Positions 25,415 to 35,700 of a stretch of 64,000 bases of DNA are shown here, in pieces. Below the pieces are notes generated by a model that worked only from the letters and a program-made list of their open reading frames with translations, made no database searches and was not told the DNA's origin. The position numbers and the translations under genes are program-made. Source of the DNA: Ignavibacteriales bacterium (GTDB taxonomy: Bacteria; Bacteroidota; Ignavibacteria; Ignavibacteriales; Melioribacteraceae); the NCBI GenBank assembly GCA_026390795.1, contig JAPLFG010000003.1:1674001-1738000 (forward strand), written 5' to 3'. Each line of letters opens with the position of its first letter. Within the stretch, counting starts at the first letter, position 1.

Positions 25415-26839
25415 ATGAGTTTTTCTGAGGATTATCTCAACGACAATTATGAATCAGAATTTAATGATGAAGAAGTAAAATTAAAAATAAATACATGCAG
25501 AGAACATATAGACAATGGCTCTACTTTTGTACACCTGGATTTTATAGAAGAAGTAATTCAACTTTGCCTTGAATATGATTATGTCGAAGACGGTTTATAC
25601 TTAGCCGAAGCATTATTAAACGCAGTTCCATATAATTCCGAAGCCTGGCAATACAAAGGAATTCTTCTCAATAATACGTTTAGTTTTGAACAAGCAGACA
25701 AGTGTTTTGCAAAAGCTCTTTCATTGAATCCCAACGACGTTGAAACCTTTATCAATAAATCAATTGCTGAAGATAATTTAGGTTTATTTGACGATGCGGT
25801 TGCATCGTTGACGCGGGCTTTGGAAATTGAACCGAATAACGAAGAAACGCTTTTCAATCTTGGAATTTTATTTGAGAAAAAAGAAAAGTACGAAGAAGCA
25901 ATTTGTTATTTCGACAGTTCTATTGCAGCCGACCCGGAGTATATAGAAGCATGGTATGAATTGGGTTATTGTTACGAGAATATGAACCAATTAGACAAAG
26001 CCCTTGTTGCTTACGATAAATATTTGGAATTGGATCCAAACAGTTTTACCGGATGGTATAATAAAGGAATAGTCCTGGTTCGCCTTGAACATTTTGAAAA
26101 AGCAATTAATTGTTTCGAGCTTTCTATTGCGTTGAAAGATGATTTTTCAAGCTCATGGTTTAATTGCGGGTATTCTTATGCGCGAATTGGACGAGTTAAT
26201 GATGCGCTGAAGTCCTATAAGAGGGCGAACGAGCTTGACCCGTTTGATGAAACAATTTTATTTAATATGGGACAGACTTACGAAGAACTGGGATCGTTTC
26301 ATCAAGCGATAAAATATTATTCCGAATCAATTAAACTTGATGCCGAATATTATGAAGCGTTTCTCGCCCGTGGTTACTGCTATGACTCTGTTGGAAAATA
26401 CCAGCTTGCATTAAAGGATTTCAACAAGGCTATTTCATTGACCAGCAGTCCAGAAGATGCATGGTTCGCGATTGCAGACTTGGAATATTCTCTTGGTAAT
26501 TTGCATGAATCAATTAACAATTATTTAAAAGCCGTTGAACATAACAAGAATAATTTTAATGCTTGGCTTAAACTTGCCGAAACATACATCGAAATAGGCA
26601 TGTGGCTGGAAAGTCTAAAAGCATTTGACGAATGCATTAGAATTGAACCAAAGAATGCAAATTCGTTTTACGGCAAGTCAAAAATAAACTTTCTTCTGGG
26701 CCATACTCAGGAAGCAATTGAGAGTTTGAAAATTGCATTCGAACTTGATCCGAATATCAGAAATGAATTCACAAAAGATTATCCGGATGTAAAAACATCA
26801 AAACTGTTTACAAAATTAATAGACGAAAATAAATCATAG
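25415..26839 (+). CDS. TPR-repeat protein (about 12 repeats)
   Basis: A 474-residue cytoplasmic protein with an acidic N-terminus (about 1-65), then TPR units in unbroken succession: AWQYKGILLNNTFSFEQADKC, LFNLGILFEKKEKYEEAICYF, AWYELGYCYENMNQLDKALVA, AWFAIADLEYSLGNLHESIN and so on to about 460. It is a protein-protein interaction scaffold; no enzymatic domain is attached. A good Shine-Dalgarno (AAGGAG) precedes the ATG. Three bases separate its stop from aroE, so they share a transcript, but the pairing with shikimate dehydrogenase gives no obvious functional hint. Confidence 0.88.
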   Translation: MSFSEDYLNDNYESEFNDEEVKLKINTCREHIDNGSTFVHLDFIEEVIQLCLEYDYVEDGLYLAEALLNAVPYNSEAWQYKGILLNNTFSFEQADKCFAKALSLNPNDVETFINKSIAEDNLGLFDDAVASLTRALEIEPNNEETLFNLGILFEKKEKYEEAICYFDSSIAADPEYIEAWYELGYCYENMNQLDKALVAYDKYLELDPNSFTGWYNKGIVLVRLEHFEKAINCFELSIALKDDFSSSWFNCGYSYARIGRVNDALKSYKRANELDPFDETILFNMGQTYEELGSFHQAIKYYSESIKLDAEYYEAFLARGYCYDSVGKYQLALKDFNKAISLTSSPEDAWFAIADLEYSLGNLHESINNYLKAVEHNKNNFNAWLKLAETYIEIGMWLESLKAFDECIRIEPKNANSFYGKSKINFLLGHTQEAIESLKIAFELDPNIRNEFTKDYPDVKTSKLFTKLIDENKS

Positions 26840-26842
26840 CTT

Positions 26843-27724
26843 ATGATACAATCTCAAAACAAGTTCAATCATAATACAAAAATTGTTGGTGTAATCGGGC
26901 ATCCGATAAAGCAATCGTTTTCACCGTTAATGCATAATATTGCTTTCGAAATTTCTGGATTAAATTGTATCTACCTCCCATTCGATATACCTTCAAATTC
27001 TTTGAAAGATACAATGAAAGGAATGGTTGCTCTTGGAATAAAAGGTTTTAATGTTACTATTCCATTAAAAGAAAAAATTCTTCCGTTACTAAAAGATGTT
27101 TCGGAGGAAGCAAATATTATTGGAGCTGTAAATACAGTTGTAAACGACGACGGAATTTTACGTGGTTACAATACAGACGTTAACGGTGTTGTTGAATCGT
27201 TGAATCCATACAAAGATGAAATTGCAGGCGCAAAAATTTCAGTGATTGGAACCGGCGGCGCGGCACGTAGCGTTATTTATGCGCTGATTAGAACATTTAA
27301 GGTCGGTCAAATTAATATAATCAACCGGACTGAGCAGACGGCAGAATCTCTGAAAGAATATTTTTCCGCAAAAATGATACATGACGACTTTAAAGCGCAT
27401 GCTCTTGTTCCGCCGGATTTGGTAGAAACTTTCCGAAATTCAAAACTTATTATTAATACTACACCAATGGGAATGTTTCCTGAGATTGATGATTCTGCTA
27501 CAACAATCAAAGAATCATTTATGAGCGGGCAGATTGTTTTTGATGTAGTTTATAATCCAGTAAAAACAAAATTGCTTAGACTCGCCGAATCACAAGGCGC
27601 CACAATAATTACCGGATTGAAAATGTTTGTAGAACAAGGCGCGAAAGCTTTTGAACTTTGGACAGGCGAGCAGATGGAAAAAGAAAAAGTTTACCGCGCA
27701 ATTGAATCTTACCTTATCAGCTAA
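26843..27724 (+). CDS. aroE: Shikimate dehydrogenase
   Basis: Reduces 3-dehydroshikimate to shikimate with NADPH in aromatic amino acid synthesis. The 293-residue protein shows the substrate-binding block SFSPLMHN, the catalytic Lys in FNVTIPLKEKI, AVNTVVNDDGILRGYNTDVNG with the Asn/Asp pair, the NADP Gly-rich loop GTGGAARSV followed by INRTEQTAE, and TTPMGMFP and the C-terminal GLKMFVEQGAKAFELWTG. Length and motifs are normal. It is the last gene of the plus-strand run and converges on an aminotransferase gene 72 bases away. Confidence 0.95.
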   Translation: MIQSQNKFNHNTKIVGVIGHPIKQSFSPLMHNIAFEISGLNCIYLPFDIPSNSLKDTMKGMVALGIKGFNVTIPLKEKILPLLKDVSEEANIIGAVNTVVNDDGILRGYNTDVNGVVESLNPYKDEIAGAKISVIGTGGAARSVIYALIRTFKVGQINIINRTEQTAESLKEYFSAKMIHDDFKAHALVPPDLVETFRNSKLIINTTPMGMFPEIDDSATTIKESFMSGQIVFDVVYNPVKTKLLRLAESQGATIITGLKMFVEQGAKAFELWTGEQMEKEKVYRAIESYLIS

Positions 27725-27796
27725 TTTTAGTTGTTGTTCTTCAGAGTTCAATTGATTCTAATCTTATCGGCAATTGTTAAAAATGAATAAGATTAT

Positions 27797-28990
27797 TCAA
27801 GAGAGTTTAGAAAGTGCCTCCTTTATTCTATCAGAACCTTCTTTCAAATTTGCCATTGAAGTAGAATAAGAAAGCCGCAAATAACCTTCAGCTCCAAACG
27901 CACTTCCCGGTACAGTAGCAACCTTTGCTTCGTAGAGAAGGTACATAGCAAGATCGAATGAACGTTCTATTCTAAATAAAGGAGTGGATTTATGAAAGTA
28001 TTTAGAAAAATTTGGAAAAAGATAGAATGCCCCTTCGGGTTTGTAACAGCTTACATCACTAATTGAAACGAGAGCGTTGTGCAAGAAATTTCTTCTTTGT
28101 TCATATTCCTTTCTCATCATTTCAACATAATCCTGAGGACCGGTTAACGCTTCTAAAGAAGCAGCTTGAGAAATTGATGACGCATTTGAAGTGCTGTGAC
28201 TTTGAATTTTATTCATTGCTTTAATTATTTCTTCCGGTCCGGCAGCATATCCCATTCTCCACCCAGTCATGGCATACGACTTTGAAAATCCGTTAATAGT
28301 AATTGTTCTGTTCTTGATTTTCTTTCTTAAAGATGCAAAACTGACGAATTCAAAATTATCATAAATTATCTTTTCATAAATCTCATCGCTTATAACATAA
28401 AGATTATTCTGTTCTACTATCTCAGCAATTTCCTCCAATTCATTGAGTGTGTAACAAGCGCCGGTGGGATTAGACGGATTACAAAGTATCAAAACTTTTG
28501 ATCTGGTTGTTATAACATTTTGCAACATTGACGGAGTAATCTTGAAACCGCTCTCTTCTGTTGTAGGAATAATCACTGACTGTCCGTGTGCTAAGGAAAC
28601 CATCTCCGGGTAAGAAACGTAGTAGGGCGAAGAAAAAATTACTTCATCGTTATCATGAACAAGCGACTGAACCGCATTGTATATAGATTGTTTTGCTCCT
28701 GTAGAGACAATAATATCATTAGGCAGATATTCTAAACCGTTCTCTTTTATAAATTTATTTGAAATAGCCGTGCGAAGTTCAATTGTACCTTGGTTAAAAG
28801 TGTAACGTGTTTGATTTTCGTCTATAGCACGTTTAGCTGCTTGCTTTACATTGGGCGGCGTTGGAAAATCCGGTTCGCCCACAGAAAGATCAATAACATT
28901 TTCGCCTCTTGCCTGCATTTCTTTTGCTTCGGCTGCGATCTTCATTGTTGGTGAGACACCAATTTTATTTACTCGTTTAGAGATTGGCAA
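27797..28990 (-). CDS. PLP-dependent class I aminotransferase, aspartate-type
   Basis: A 397-residue fold-type I aminotransferase of the Ib (Thermus-type) aspartate aminotransferase group: N-terminal RVNKIGVSPTMKIAAEA, VGEPDFPTPPNV, NPSNPTGACYT, SDEIYEKIIYDN (PLP-contacting Asp and Tyr) and NGFSKSYAMTGWRMGYAAG with the PLP Lys. It transfers amino groups between aspartate and 2-oxoglutarate or relatives; related enzymes accept prephenate or aromatic substrates. A second paralogue lies at 31253-32470. It is transcribed alone, away from the lipoprotein gene. Confidence 0.9.
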   Translation of the reverse strand: MPISKRVNKIGVSPTMKIAAEAKEMQARGENVIDLSVGEPDFPTPPNVKQAAKRAIDENQTRYTFNQGTIELRTAISNKFIKENGLEYLPNDIIVSTGAKQSIYNAVQSLVHDNDEVIFSSPYYVSYPEMVSLAHGQSVIIPTTEESGFKITPSMLQNVITTRSKVLILCNPSNPTGACYTLNELEEIAEIVEQNNLYVISDEIYEKIIYDNFEFVSFASLRKKIKNRTITINGFSKSYAMTGWRMGYAAGPEEIIKAMNKIQSHSTSNASSISQAASLEALTGPQDYVEMMRKEYEQRRNFLHNALVSISDVSCYKPEGAFYLFPNFSKYFHKSTPLFRIERSFDLAMYLLYEAKVATVPGSAFGAEGYLRLSYSTSMANLKEGSDRIKEALSKLS

Positions 28991-29118
28991 AAATTCTCCG
29001 ATCTTATTGTAATTAGTTTAGGAGATTGAATAAACGGGAAATGTAATTTCCTCAAAAACTTTGTCTAATATAATGTTTGATAACTATATTGAAAAGGGGA
29101 GGGCACTAAAAGTAAAAT

Positions 29119-29547
29119 TTATTTACCTGAAAGTGCACAACTGAAATTTGCAGTAAGAGTATTGAATATTAATTTAACCTTGGTTGGCTTTTCATCGAAT
29201 ATGATTGATTGTGCATAAGATGTATTCTGATTGAAGTCCGCATTGTAGAGCATCTGTTTGGAATCGTTATAAATCTGAATTGACACATCTCCGCCTGTCC
29301 GACCACCAATGGAAAGAGCTAAGTCCGCATTAAGTTTATCAAAATTAATTGTGTATTCCAGTGCATAATTATACTTATTGGCTACGACAGTAATTGTTAA
29401 TGAATTTAATGCATTGGCTACAGAAGGATTATTTTCGCTGAAGTCATTTATCCCGGGAATTTTAGTGATCACCGGGTTCTCGGTATTACATGAAGAAAAT
29501 AAAACAACTCCTATCACTAGCATCAAAATCGGTTTGTAATTTTTCAT
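29119..29547 (-). CDS. Small lipoprotein of unknown function
   Basis: About 142 residues. The start is MKNYKPIL at 29547, or the preceding ATG at 29550, because the signal peptide with lipobox VLFSSC follows and GGAG sits 2-5 bases upstream. The mature part has beta-strand character (SLTITVVANKYNYALEYTINF, VSIQIYNDSKQMLY). No family was recognised. Its ribosome-binding site is buried in an inverted repeat shared with the pckA 3' region. It is on the same strand as pckA. Confidence 0.75.
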   Translation of the reverse strand: MKNYKPILMLVIGVVLFSSCNTENPVITKIPGINDFSENNPSVANALNSLTITVVANKYNYALEYTINFDKLNADLALSIGGRTGGDVSIQIYNDSKQMLYNADFNQNTSYAQSIIFDEKPTKVKLIFNTLTANFSCALSGK

Positions 29548-29552
29548 CATTA

Positions 29553-29590
29553 CTCCGGAAATGTTCCGGAGCTTCAAAAGAAGCTCCGGA
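29553..29590 (-). promoter_or_regulatory. Mutually exclusive hairpins over the lipoprotein ribosome-binding site
   Basis: Read on the minus strand after the pckA stop there are three arms. Arm 1 (29590-29580) is TCCGGAGCTTC, arm 2 (29575-29564) is GAAGCTCCGGAA and arm 3 (29560-29553) is TTCCGGAG. Arm 2 can pair with arm 1 (11 bp, TTTT loop) or with arm 3 (8 bp, CAT loop), not both. Arm 3 contains the GGAG Shine-Dalgarno two to five bases before the lipoprotein ATGs. Formation of the first hairpin would free the site. It may instead act simply as a 3' stabilising hairpin or terminator for pckA. Confidence 0.55.
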
Positions 29591-29597
29591 TGTAATA

Positions 29598-31256
29598 CTA
29601 TTTAAGTTGCGATAGACGTTTTGGACCGGCATCAATTACATTTTGCGAACAACCTTTTTCGAACAATTTGAAATTCTCACCGAAACGTGCGGCAAGGGCA
29701 TCATATTTTTTCCAATATTCGTCTTTACTACCCCAAGAATTTTCCGGGTACAAAACATCTTCCGGTACCTCGGGGCAAGTCATCGGTACTTCATAACCAA
29801 ACAATTTATCTTTACGGTATTTCACATTATCAAGTTTTCCCTCTAGAGCAGCATTTAAAAGATTTCTTGTGTGGCGAATACTGATACGTTTGCCGACGCC
29901 GAATCTTCCGCCTACCCAGCCGGTATTAACAAGCCAAACATTTGCGCCATGTTTAAGCATTCTTTGTTTTAACATCTCCGCATATTCAAAAGGATGACGA
30001 ACCATAAAAGGTCCGCCGAAACATGCAGAAAAAGTTATCTGCGGTTCAATGCCTAAACCAATCTCCGTTCCGGCGATTTTAGAAGTATATCCGCTGATAA
30101 AATGATATTGAGCTTGTTCTGCGTTTAATTTTGCAATTGGCGGCATAACACCGGATGCGTCGCAAGTTAGGAAAATAATATTTTTAGGATGAGTACGGAC
30201 ATATCCGTCACTAATTACATTAGGAATAAAATTAATCGGGTATGATGCGCGCGTATTTTCTGTAATTGAATCATCATCCAGATCAATCATCCGGGACGTG
30301 GGATCAAAGACAACATTTTCCAATATCGTTCCGAAGCGGTGTGTGGTTTCATAAATCTGCGGTTCATGTTCTGCTGAAAGACGAATCACTTTTGCGTAAC
30401 ATCCGGCTTCAAAATTAAACACTCCTTGACTACTCCAGCCATGCTCATCATCGCCAATGAGTTTCCTTTTTGGATCGGCGGATAAAGTTGTTTTACCGGT
30501 TCCGCTCAAACCAAAGAATAATGCAACATCACCGTCATCGCCGACGTTTGCTGAACAATGCATCGGAAGAACATCTTGATAAGTAAGTAGAAAATTCAAA
30601 ACAGTAAAAACAGACTTCTTGATCTCACCGGCATAAAGTGTGTTTGCAATGACGGCAGTTCGTTGGTCAAAATTAAGAATGATGCCTGTATCCGAACGCG
30701 TACCATCTGCAATCGGGTCGAGTTTAAATCCTGGAACTGCAATTATTGTGAAATCGGGAACAAAATTTTTCAATTCATCTCTATTGTTTGTTGTTAAGAA
30801 CATATTGCGGGCAAACAAACTATGCCATGCTTTTTCCGTAATAATACGAACGGGTAATTTATAATCCGGATCGGCTCCGGCATAACAATCCTGAACAAAC
30901 AACTCTTCTCCTTGAGCCCAGGCTTGAAATCTACCCATTAACTGTGACCATAATGGATGCGCATAAGGACGGTTGTAAGTTCCCCACCAAATATCCTTCA
31001 TCGTAGATTCTTCACGAACAATAAATTTATCAGACGCAGCGCGTGCCGTATGTTTACCCGTATTTACAATTAGAGCTCCATCTTTAGCAAGCCTGCCTTC
31101 ATTTCTGAAAATAATTTCTTCATAAAGAGCTTCGTGTGGAAGATTCCAATAAACGCGGTCAAGATTTGTAATACCTTGATTCTTTAATCGGAAATCCGAT
31201 GCAAGCTCAAGCGCTTGTTTAAGTGCCGGTGTGTTGAATTCTAAATATTTGCTCAT
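29598..31256 (-). CDS. pckA: Phosphoenolpyruvate carboxykinase (ATP)
   Basis: Interconverts oxaloacetate plus ATP with PEP, CO2 and ADP. The 552-residue protein uses the ATG at 31256, whose ATGA overlaps the stop of the upstream aminotransferase gene, so the two are translationally coupled; an upstream TTG is less likely. Motifs are the kinase P-loop GLSGTGKTTLSADP, the second metal site LIGDDEHGWSSQGVFNFEAGCYAK, the adenine-binding segment near ITENTRASYPINF, and LVNTGWVGGRFGVGKRISI. It provides the gluconeogenic exit from the TCA cycle, fed here by aspartate-derived oxaloacetate. Confidence 0.97.
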   Translation of the reverse strand: MSKYLEFNTPALKQALELASDFRLKNQGITNLDRVYWNLPHEALYEEIIFRNEGRLAKDGALIVNTGKHTARAASDKFIVREESTMKDIWWGTYNRPYAHPLWSQLMGRFQAWAQGEELFVQDCYAGADPDYKLPVRIITEKAWHSLFARNMFLTTNNRDELKNFVPDFTIIAVPGFKLDPIADGTRSDTGIILNFDQRTAVIANTLYAGEIKKSVFTVLNFLLTYQDVLPMHCSANVGDDGDVALFFGLSGTGKTTLSADPKRKLIGDDEHGWSSQGVFNFEAGCYAKVIRLSAEHEPQIYETTHRFGTILENVVFDPTSRMIDLDDDSITENTRASYPINFIPNVISDGYVRTHPKNIIFLTCDASGVMPPIAKLNAEQAQYHFISGYTSKIAGTEIGLGIEPQITFSACFGGPFMVRHPFEYAEMLKQRMLKHGANVWLVNTGWVGGRFGVGKRISIRHTRNLLNAALEGKLDNVKYRKDKLFGYEVPMTCPEVPEDVLYPENSWGSKDEYWKKYDALAARFGENFKLFEKGCSQNVIDAGPKRLSQLK

Positions 31257-32470
31257 GACCAATCCCTCACTAATTTGCGGTCGCCAATATACAGTTCATT
31301 CGGCGCGTTAGGATCGAGCGCCCACTTCATTCTTTCTATTCCATCGGTAATATCTTTGATCGTTCCGCAATAACTGATTCGTAAAAATCCGTCGAGACCA
31401 AATTCTTTGCCTGGAACGGTTAGAACCATCACTTTATCAATTAAGAACTGAGAAAGTTTTTGTGAATCTTTATCATATGCAGAAAAATCTGCAAAGCAAT
31501 AAAAAGTTCCGTCCGGTACATAAACTTTTACGCCGCTAAAAGAACGTAGTTGATCTATTAGAACATTGCGGTTGTTCTCTAGAGTAACACGTAAGCTTTC
31601 AACTCCGGATTGAATTCCGTTAAGTGCGCCGGCGGCGGCTTTTTGCAATAGAACAGATGGACCGGAAGTTTGATGACCTTGAATGTTGGACATAGCCGCA
31701 ATTAATTTTTTGTTTCCAACAGCCCAGCCGATTCTAAAGCCTGTCATTGCATATTGTTTAGAAACACCGTTAACAATTAGAAGTTTTGATTCTTCAACAG
31801 ATTTTTTTGTGTAATCATATGCGCTAAATGGTTTCTTACCGTCAAAAATAAGGCGATGATAAATATCATCCATAATTAAATAAATTCCTTTCTTCTCACA
31901 AAAATCAACTATATCTGCAATGAAATCTTCTGAATACATTGCGCCGCTGGGATTATTTGGGCTGTTTATAATAATTGCACGCGTATAAGAACCAACACGC
32001 ATTTCAATATCTTTTAACCGTGGATAGAATGTTCCGTCTTCCGGCAATGCAGCTACGCCAATGGCGCCGCAAAGTTTTGCCATATCCGGATAACTAACCC
32101 AATAAGGTGCTGGATAAATTACTTCTTCTTGCGGATTTAAAATTGCCTGGAGAGCCACCATAAGAGATTGTTTAGCACCGCTTGAAGCAATTACATTTTC
32201 CGGATTTACTTTCCGATGATAATATTCATCCGTATAGCGGATAATTGATTTTTTTAATTCGGGAGTTCCATCTGCCGGTGCATAACGAATTTCGCCCGAG
32301 TTTAGAGAATTTACAGCAGCAAGCAATGCATCCATAGGAGCTCTGCTTTTGGGTTCACCGCCGCCAAGATGAATTACCGGGTCTCCTTTTTCTCTTAGGA
32401 TTGCCGCTTTTTCATTTAATGCTAATGTCGGAGAAGCTTTGATTGATCTTGCAATTTGACTGAGACTCAT
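31253..32470 (-). CDS. Aspartate-type aminotransferase, coupled to pckA
   Basis: A 405-residue class I aminotransferase: LGGGEPKSRAPMD, YAPADGTPELKKSI, SSGAKQSLMVALQAIL, NSPNNPSGAMYS, MDDIYHRLIFDG and NGVSKQYAMTGFRIGWAVG with the PLP Lys. It is a paralogue of the 27797-28990 enzyme but diverged at the N-terminus (GGGEPKSRAP in place of VGEPDFPTP). The four-base overlap with pckA suggests a matched pair: aspartate to oxaloacetate to PEP during growth on amino acids, or the reverse for anaplerosis. Substrate specificity beyond that is inferred. Confidence 0.9.
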   Translation of the reverse strand: MSLSQIARSIKASPTLALNEKAAILREKGDPVIHLGGGEPKSRAPMDALLAAVNSLNSGEIRYAPADGTPELKKSIIRYTDEYYHRKVNPENVIASSGAKQSLMVALQAILNPQEEVIYPAPYWVSYPDMAKLCGAIGVAALPEDGTFYPRLKDIEMRVGSYTRAIIINSPNNPSGAMYSEDFIADIVDFCEKKGIYLIMDDIYHRLIFDGKKPFSAYDYTKKSVEESKLLIVNGVSKQYAMTGFRIGWAVGNKKLIAAMSNIQGHQTSGPSVLLQKAAAGALNGIQSGVESLRVTLENNRNVLIDQLRSFSGVKVYVPDGTFYCFADFSAYDKDSQKLSQFLIDKVMVLTVPGKEFGLDGFLRISYCGTIKDITDGIERMKWALDPNAPNELYIGDRKLVRDWS

Positions 32471-32702
32471 GTTAGAACCTTAAATAGATTATTCAAATAG
32501 AATGTTTATATCCGAAACTTATTGGCTATTGATTAGATTAGCAAGTGGATTTTATATTGAACGAGTCACTTTTGAATGAATTATATATCAGAAAAACGGT
32601 TTATGACGAATCTGTAAGTTGTTACATTTAGGATAATACTTAGTAATTTGCGTAACCAATCGTACAATCGAACCCAATTAAGTATGTAAATGAATTTTGC
32701 TC

Positions 32703-35700
32703 TTATTCCAAATTTAAGATGCCCATAACAAGTTTTATTAATTCTCTTTTATCAAATGGTTTTGCTAAATAGTGAGTAAACCCATGAGCTAGAAATTCTT
32801 TTTTGTTAGTATCCGACGCATAACCTGTTAAAGCAATTATCGGTTTGCCGTCATACTTGCCAAGTTTTTTGATCTCATGCAAAACTTGAACTCCGTCAAT
32901 TCCTTGTCCAAGATTAATGTCGATCATAACCAGACTATAATCATGTTCATCCGCCATTTTAATTGCCGCCAAACCTTCCCTCGCAAAAGAAACTGTACAT
33001 ATCTTAGAAAGAAATTTTTGAACCACTTCTATGTTAAGAGGATTATCCTCGATGAGCAATACATTAGCCAATTCATTTTCTGTTGGAGGTTTTGTTATAG
33101 GTGACATTTCTTTTTCCATAAAAATTTGTTTTGATTGAACACTGTCGATTTTTTGGGGAGTTTCTACCGGAATCATTAGTGTAAATTTTGATCCCTTACC
33201 AAGCTCACTTTGTAAAGTGATGGTACCGCCGATCAAATTCATAATCTTATTTGCAATTGTTAACCCAAGTCCTAACCCTTCAAAATCTCTTCTGAATCCT
33301 TCACTTAACTGTTTGAACTCCCTAAAAATCAAACTCTGATCTTCGGTTCTAATACCAATACCGGTATCAATAATATTAATTACAGCGAGTCTCTTCCCGT
33401 TATTTTGATAAATGCTTGTAAGTTCAATCTTGATTCCACCGGCATGAGTGTATTTGATGGCATTTTCAATAAAGCTTGAAATGACCCGTGTTAGTAAATT
33501 TTCATCAGAAAAAATTGAAAAATTTTCTTCTTTGAGATCAAGTATAAATTCGAGATTTTTGTTCTGCGCCGGTTTTACAAAAAACATTTTTAACTGCTGG
33601 CAAAGGACGACTAAATCAATTTCCGATTTATTGATAAGATAATTGTTGTTCTCAAGTTCGGTGAGCATAAGTACGGAATTGAGAGTGTTCATCAACCTTC
33701 TTCCGGATTGAATAATCTTATCTACCATATCGAGCTGACTTGAATCCGCTACTTCTTCTTTCAAAAGTTGTGCAAAGCCTAGAACTCCGTTTAGCGGAGT
33801 GCGGAATTCATGAGACATGTTTGCTAGCAATGAGGATTTTAATTTGCTCGCTTCGACAGCTTCTTCTTTGGATCTAATAAGTTCTTCTTGGACATTTTTC
33901 CACTCTGTAATGTCTTCCTTTACCGATAAATAATGCGTGATTTTACCGGCTTCGTTCTTTATTGGTGAAATTGATGCGTGTTCCCAAAAGAGCTGGCCGG
34001 ATTTTTTTCTATTATGGAACTCACCCTGCCATTCACGTCCGGAACTAATTGTATTCCACATATTTTCATAAAACTCTTGTGTCTGTTTGCCGGATTTAAG
34101 TACTCTTGGGTTTTTACCGAGTGCTTCGTCAGAAGTAAATCCGGTAACTTGAGTGAATTTCGGATTAACATATTCAATAGAACCTTTTAGATCGGTTATA
34201 ATTATAGATGAGGAACTTTGTTCTACCGCACTTGAAATTTTTCTTAGATTTTCATTGGCTTTCACTCTATCCGTAATATCTTGAATTAAACCGACTACAT
34301 AAAGTGGATTTCCTTTATCATCTTTGATTACAGTACCCGAAGCTATTCCCCAAACCAACTTTCCATTCTTACTATAATATCGCTTTTCAAGGTAGTTGAC
34401 CTTTTCTGATTTATGAACTAGGCCTCCTAATTTTGAATATGAATCGGACCGGTCTTCTTCATAAGTCAAATCTAAAATGCTTTTACCAAGAACTTCTTCT
34501 TGAGTATAACCAAGCATTTTAGAGAAAGTGTGATTGGCCTGTAAGATTTTGTGGTCAAGTCCTAGAATTAAAATTGCAACTGAAGCGGATTCAAATATTG
34601 ATCTGAATTTTCCTTCGCTTTGAATTAATTCGGCATGAGTTTGAACACGCTCTGTTATATCTCGTTCTACACTTAAAACATATTTTTCATTATCTATAAT
34701 TATTAACTGCGCATTAACCTCAGCGGGGAAAGTAGATTTGTCTTTTCTGGAGTGAGTTACTTCGAAGGCACCAAATCCTTTTTCATAAATATCTCTTAGT
34801 CTTACATGTGTAAAATCTGAATTCTCGTTGACATCGAGATCTTGAATCCTCATCACCAATATTTCTTCATCTGTGTAACCATGTTGTTGAAGAGCCGCCT
34901 TATTTGCATAAACTATATATCCGTTCTTATCAATAAGGAAGATAGAATCGTTAGCAGAATTTAGAAGTTCAGCTTGAAGACGAATCTGCTTCTCGGCTTT
35001 CATTTTTTCAGTAATATCACGCACCACAACTTGTGCCGCAATCTCACCATCGTATGAAAATGAAATTGTAGAAACTTCCACATCTATTACAGCGTCATCC
35101 AGCCGGATAAATTTTTTCCTTACCACTTGAAGTTTGTCCGTGCCATTCTGAAGCGAGACAATTCTTTCTCTTGCGGAAGAACGAAAATCCGGATGAACAA
35201 ATTCAAGTATATTTTTACCGATAATTTGTTCTTCGCGTTTTGCAGCAAACAATTTTAAACCGGCACTGTTTATAAAAAGTATTATCCCGTCTTTGTGAAC
35301 AAAAATAGGATCGGGCGAGAAGTCAAATAATTTACGGTATCTTTCTTCGCTTTCCCTAAGTCTTAGTTCAGAACGTTTCCTCTCTGAAATATCCCGGGCT
35401 ACACCAACAACTCCAATTACATCATTCGTGTTTCCGAAGATGGGAGTAAGCGAACTTTCAAAATTAAAATTATCGTCATTTCTTTTTAATGACCATTCAA
35501 ATTTAACCGCTTCGCCGTTCAACGCTCTTAATGTCGCAATTTCATTTATTGTAGTTTCTGGATGGGATAAAAACATGGTTAATTTCTTGCCGAGAAATTC
35601 TTCTTCGGTAAAGCCATACATTTCCGACCACATTCCGTACAAGCCGGTTATCTTTTGATTCCTATCGAGCGTATAAACCAAATCTTGTATAGAATTAATT

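Noticed and set aside
29553-29590. Simple intrinsic terminator of pckA
   Set aside because: The stem is strong but no U-tract follows it, and a competing hairpin uses the same arm; recorded as regulatory instead.
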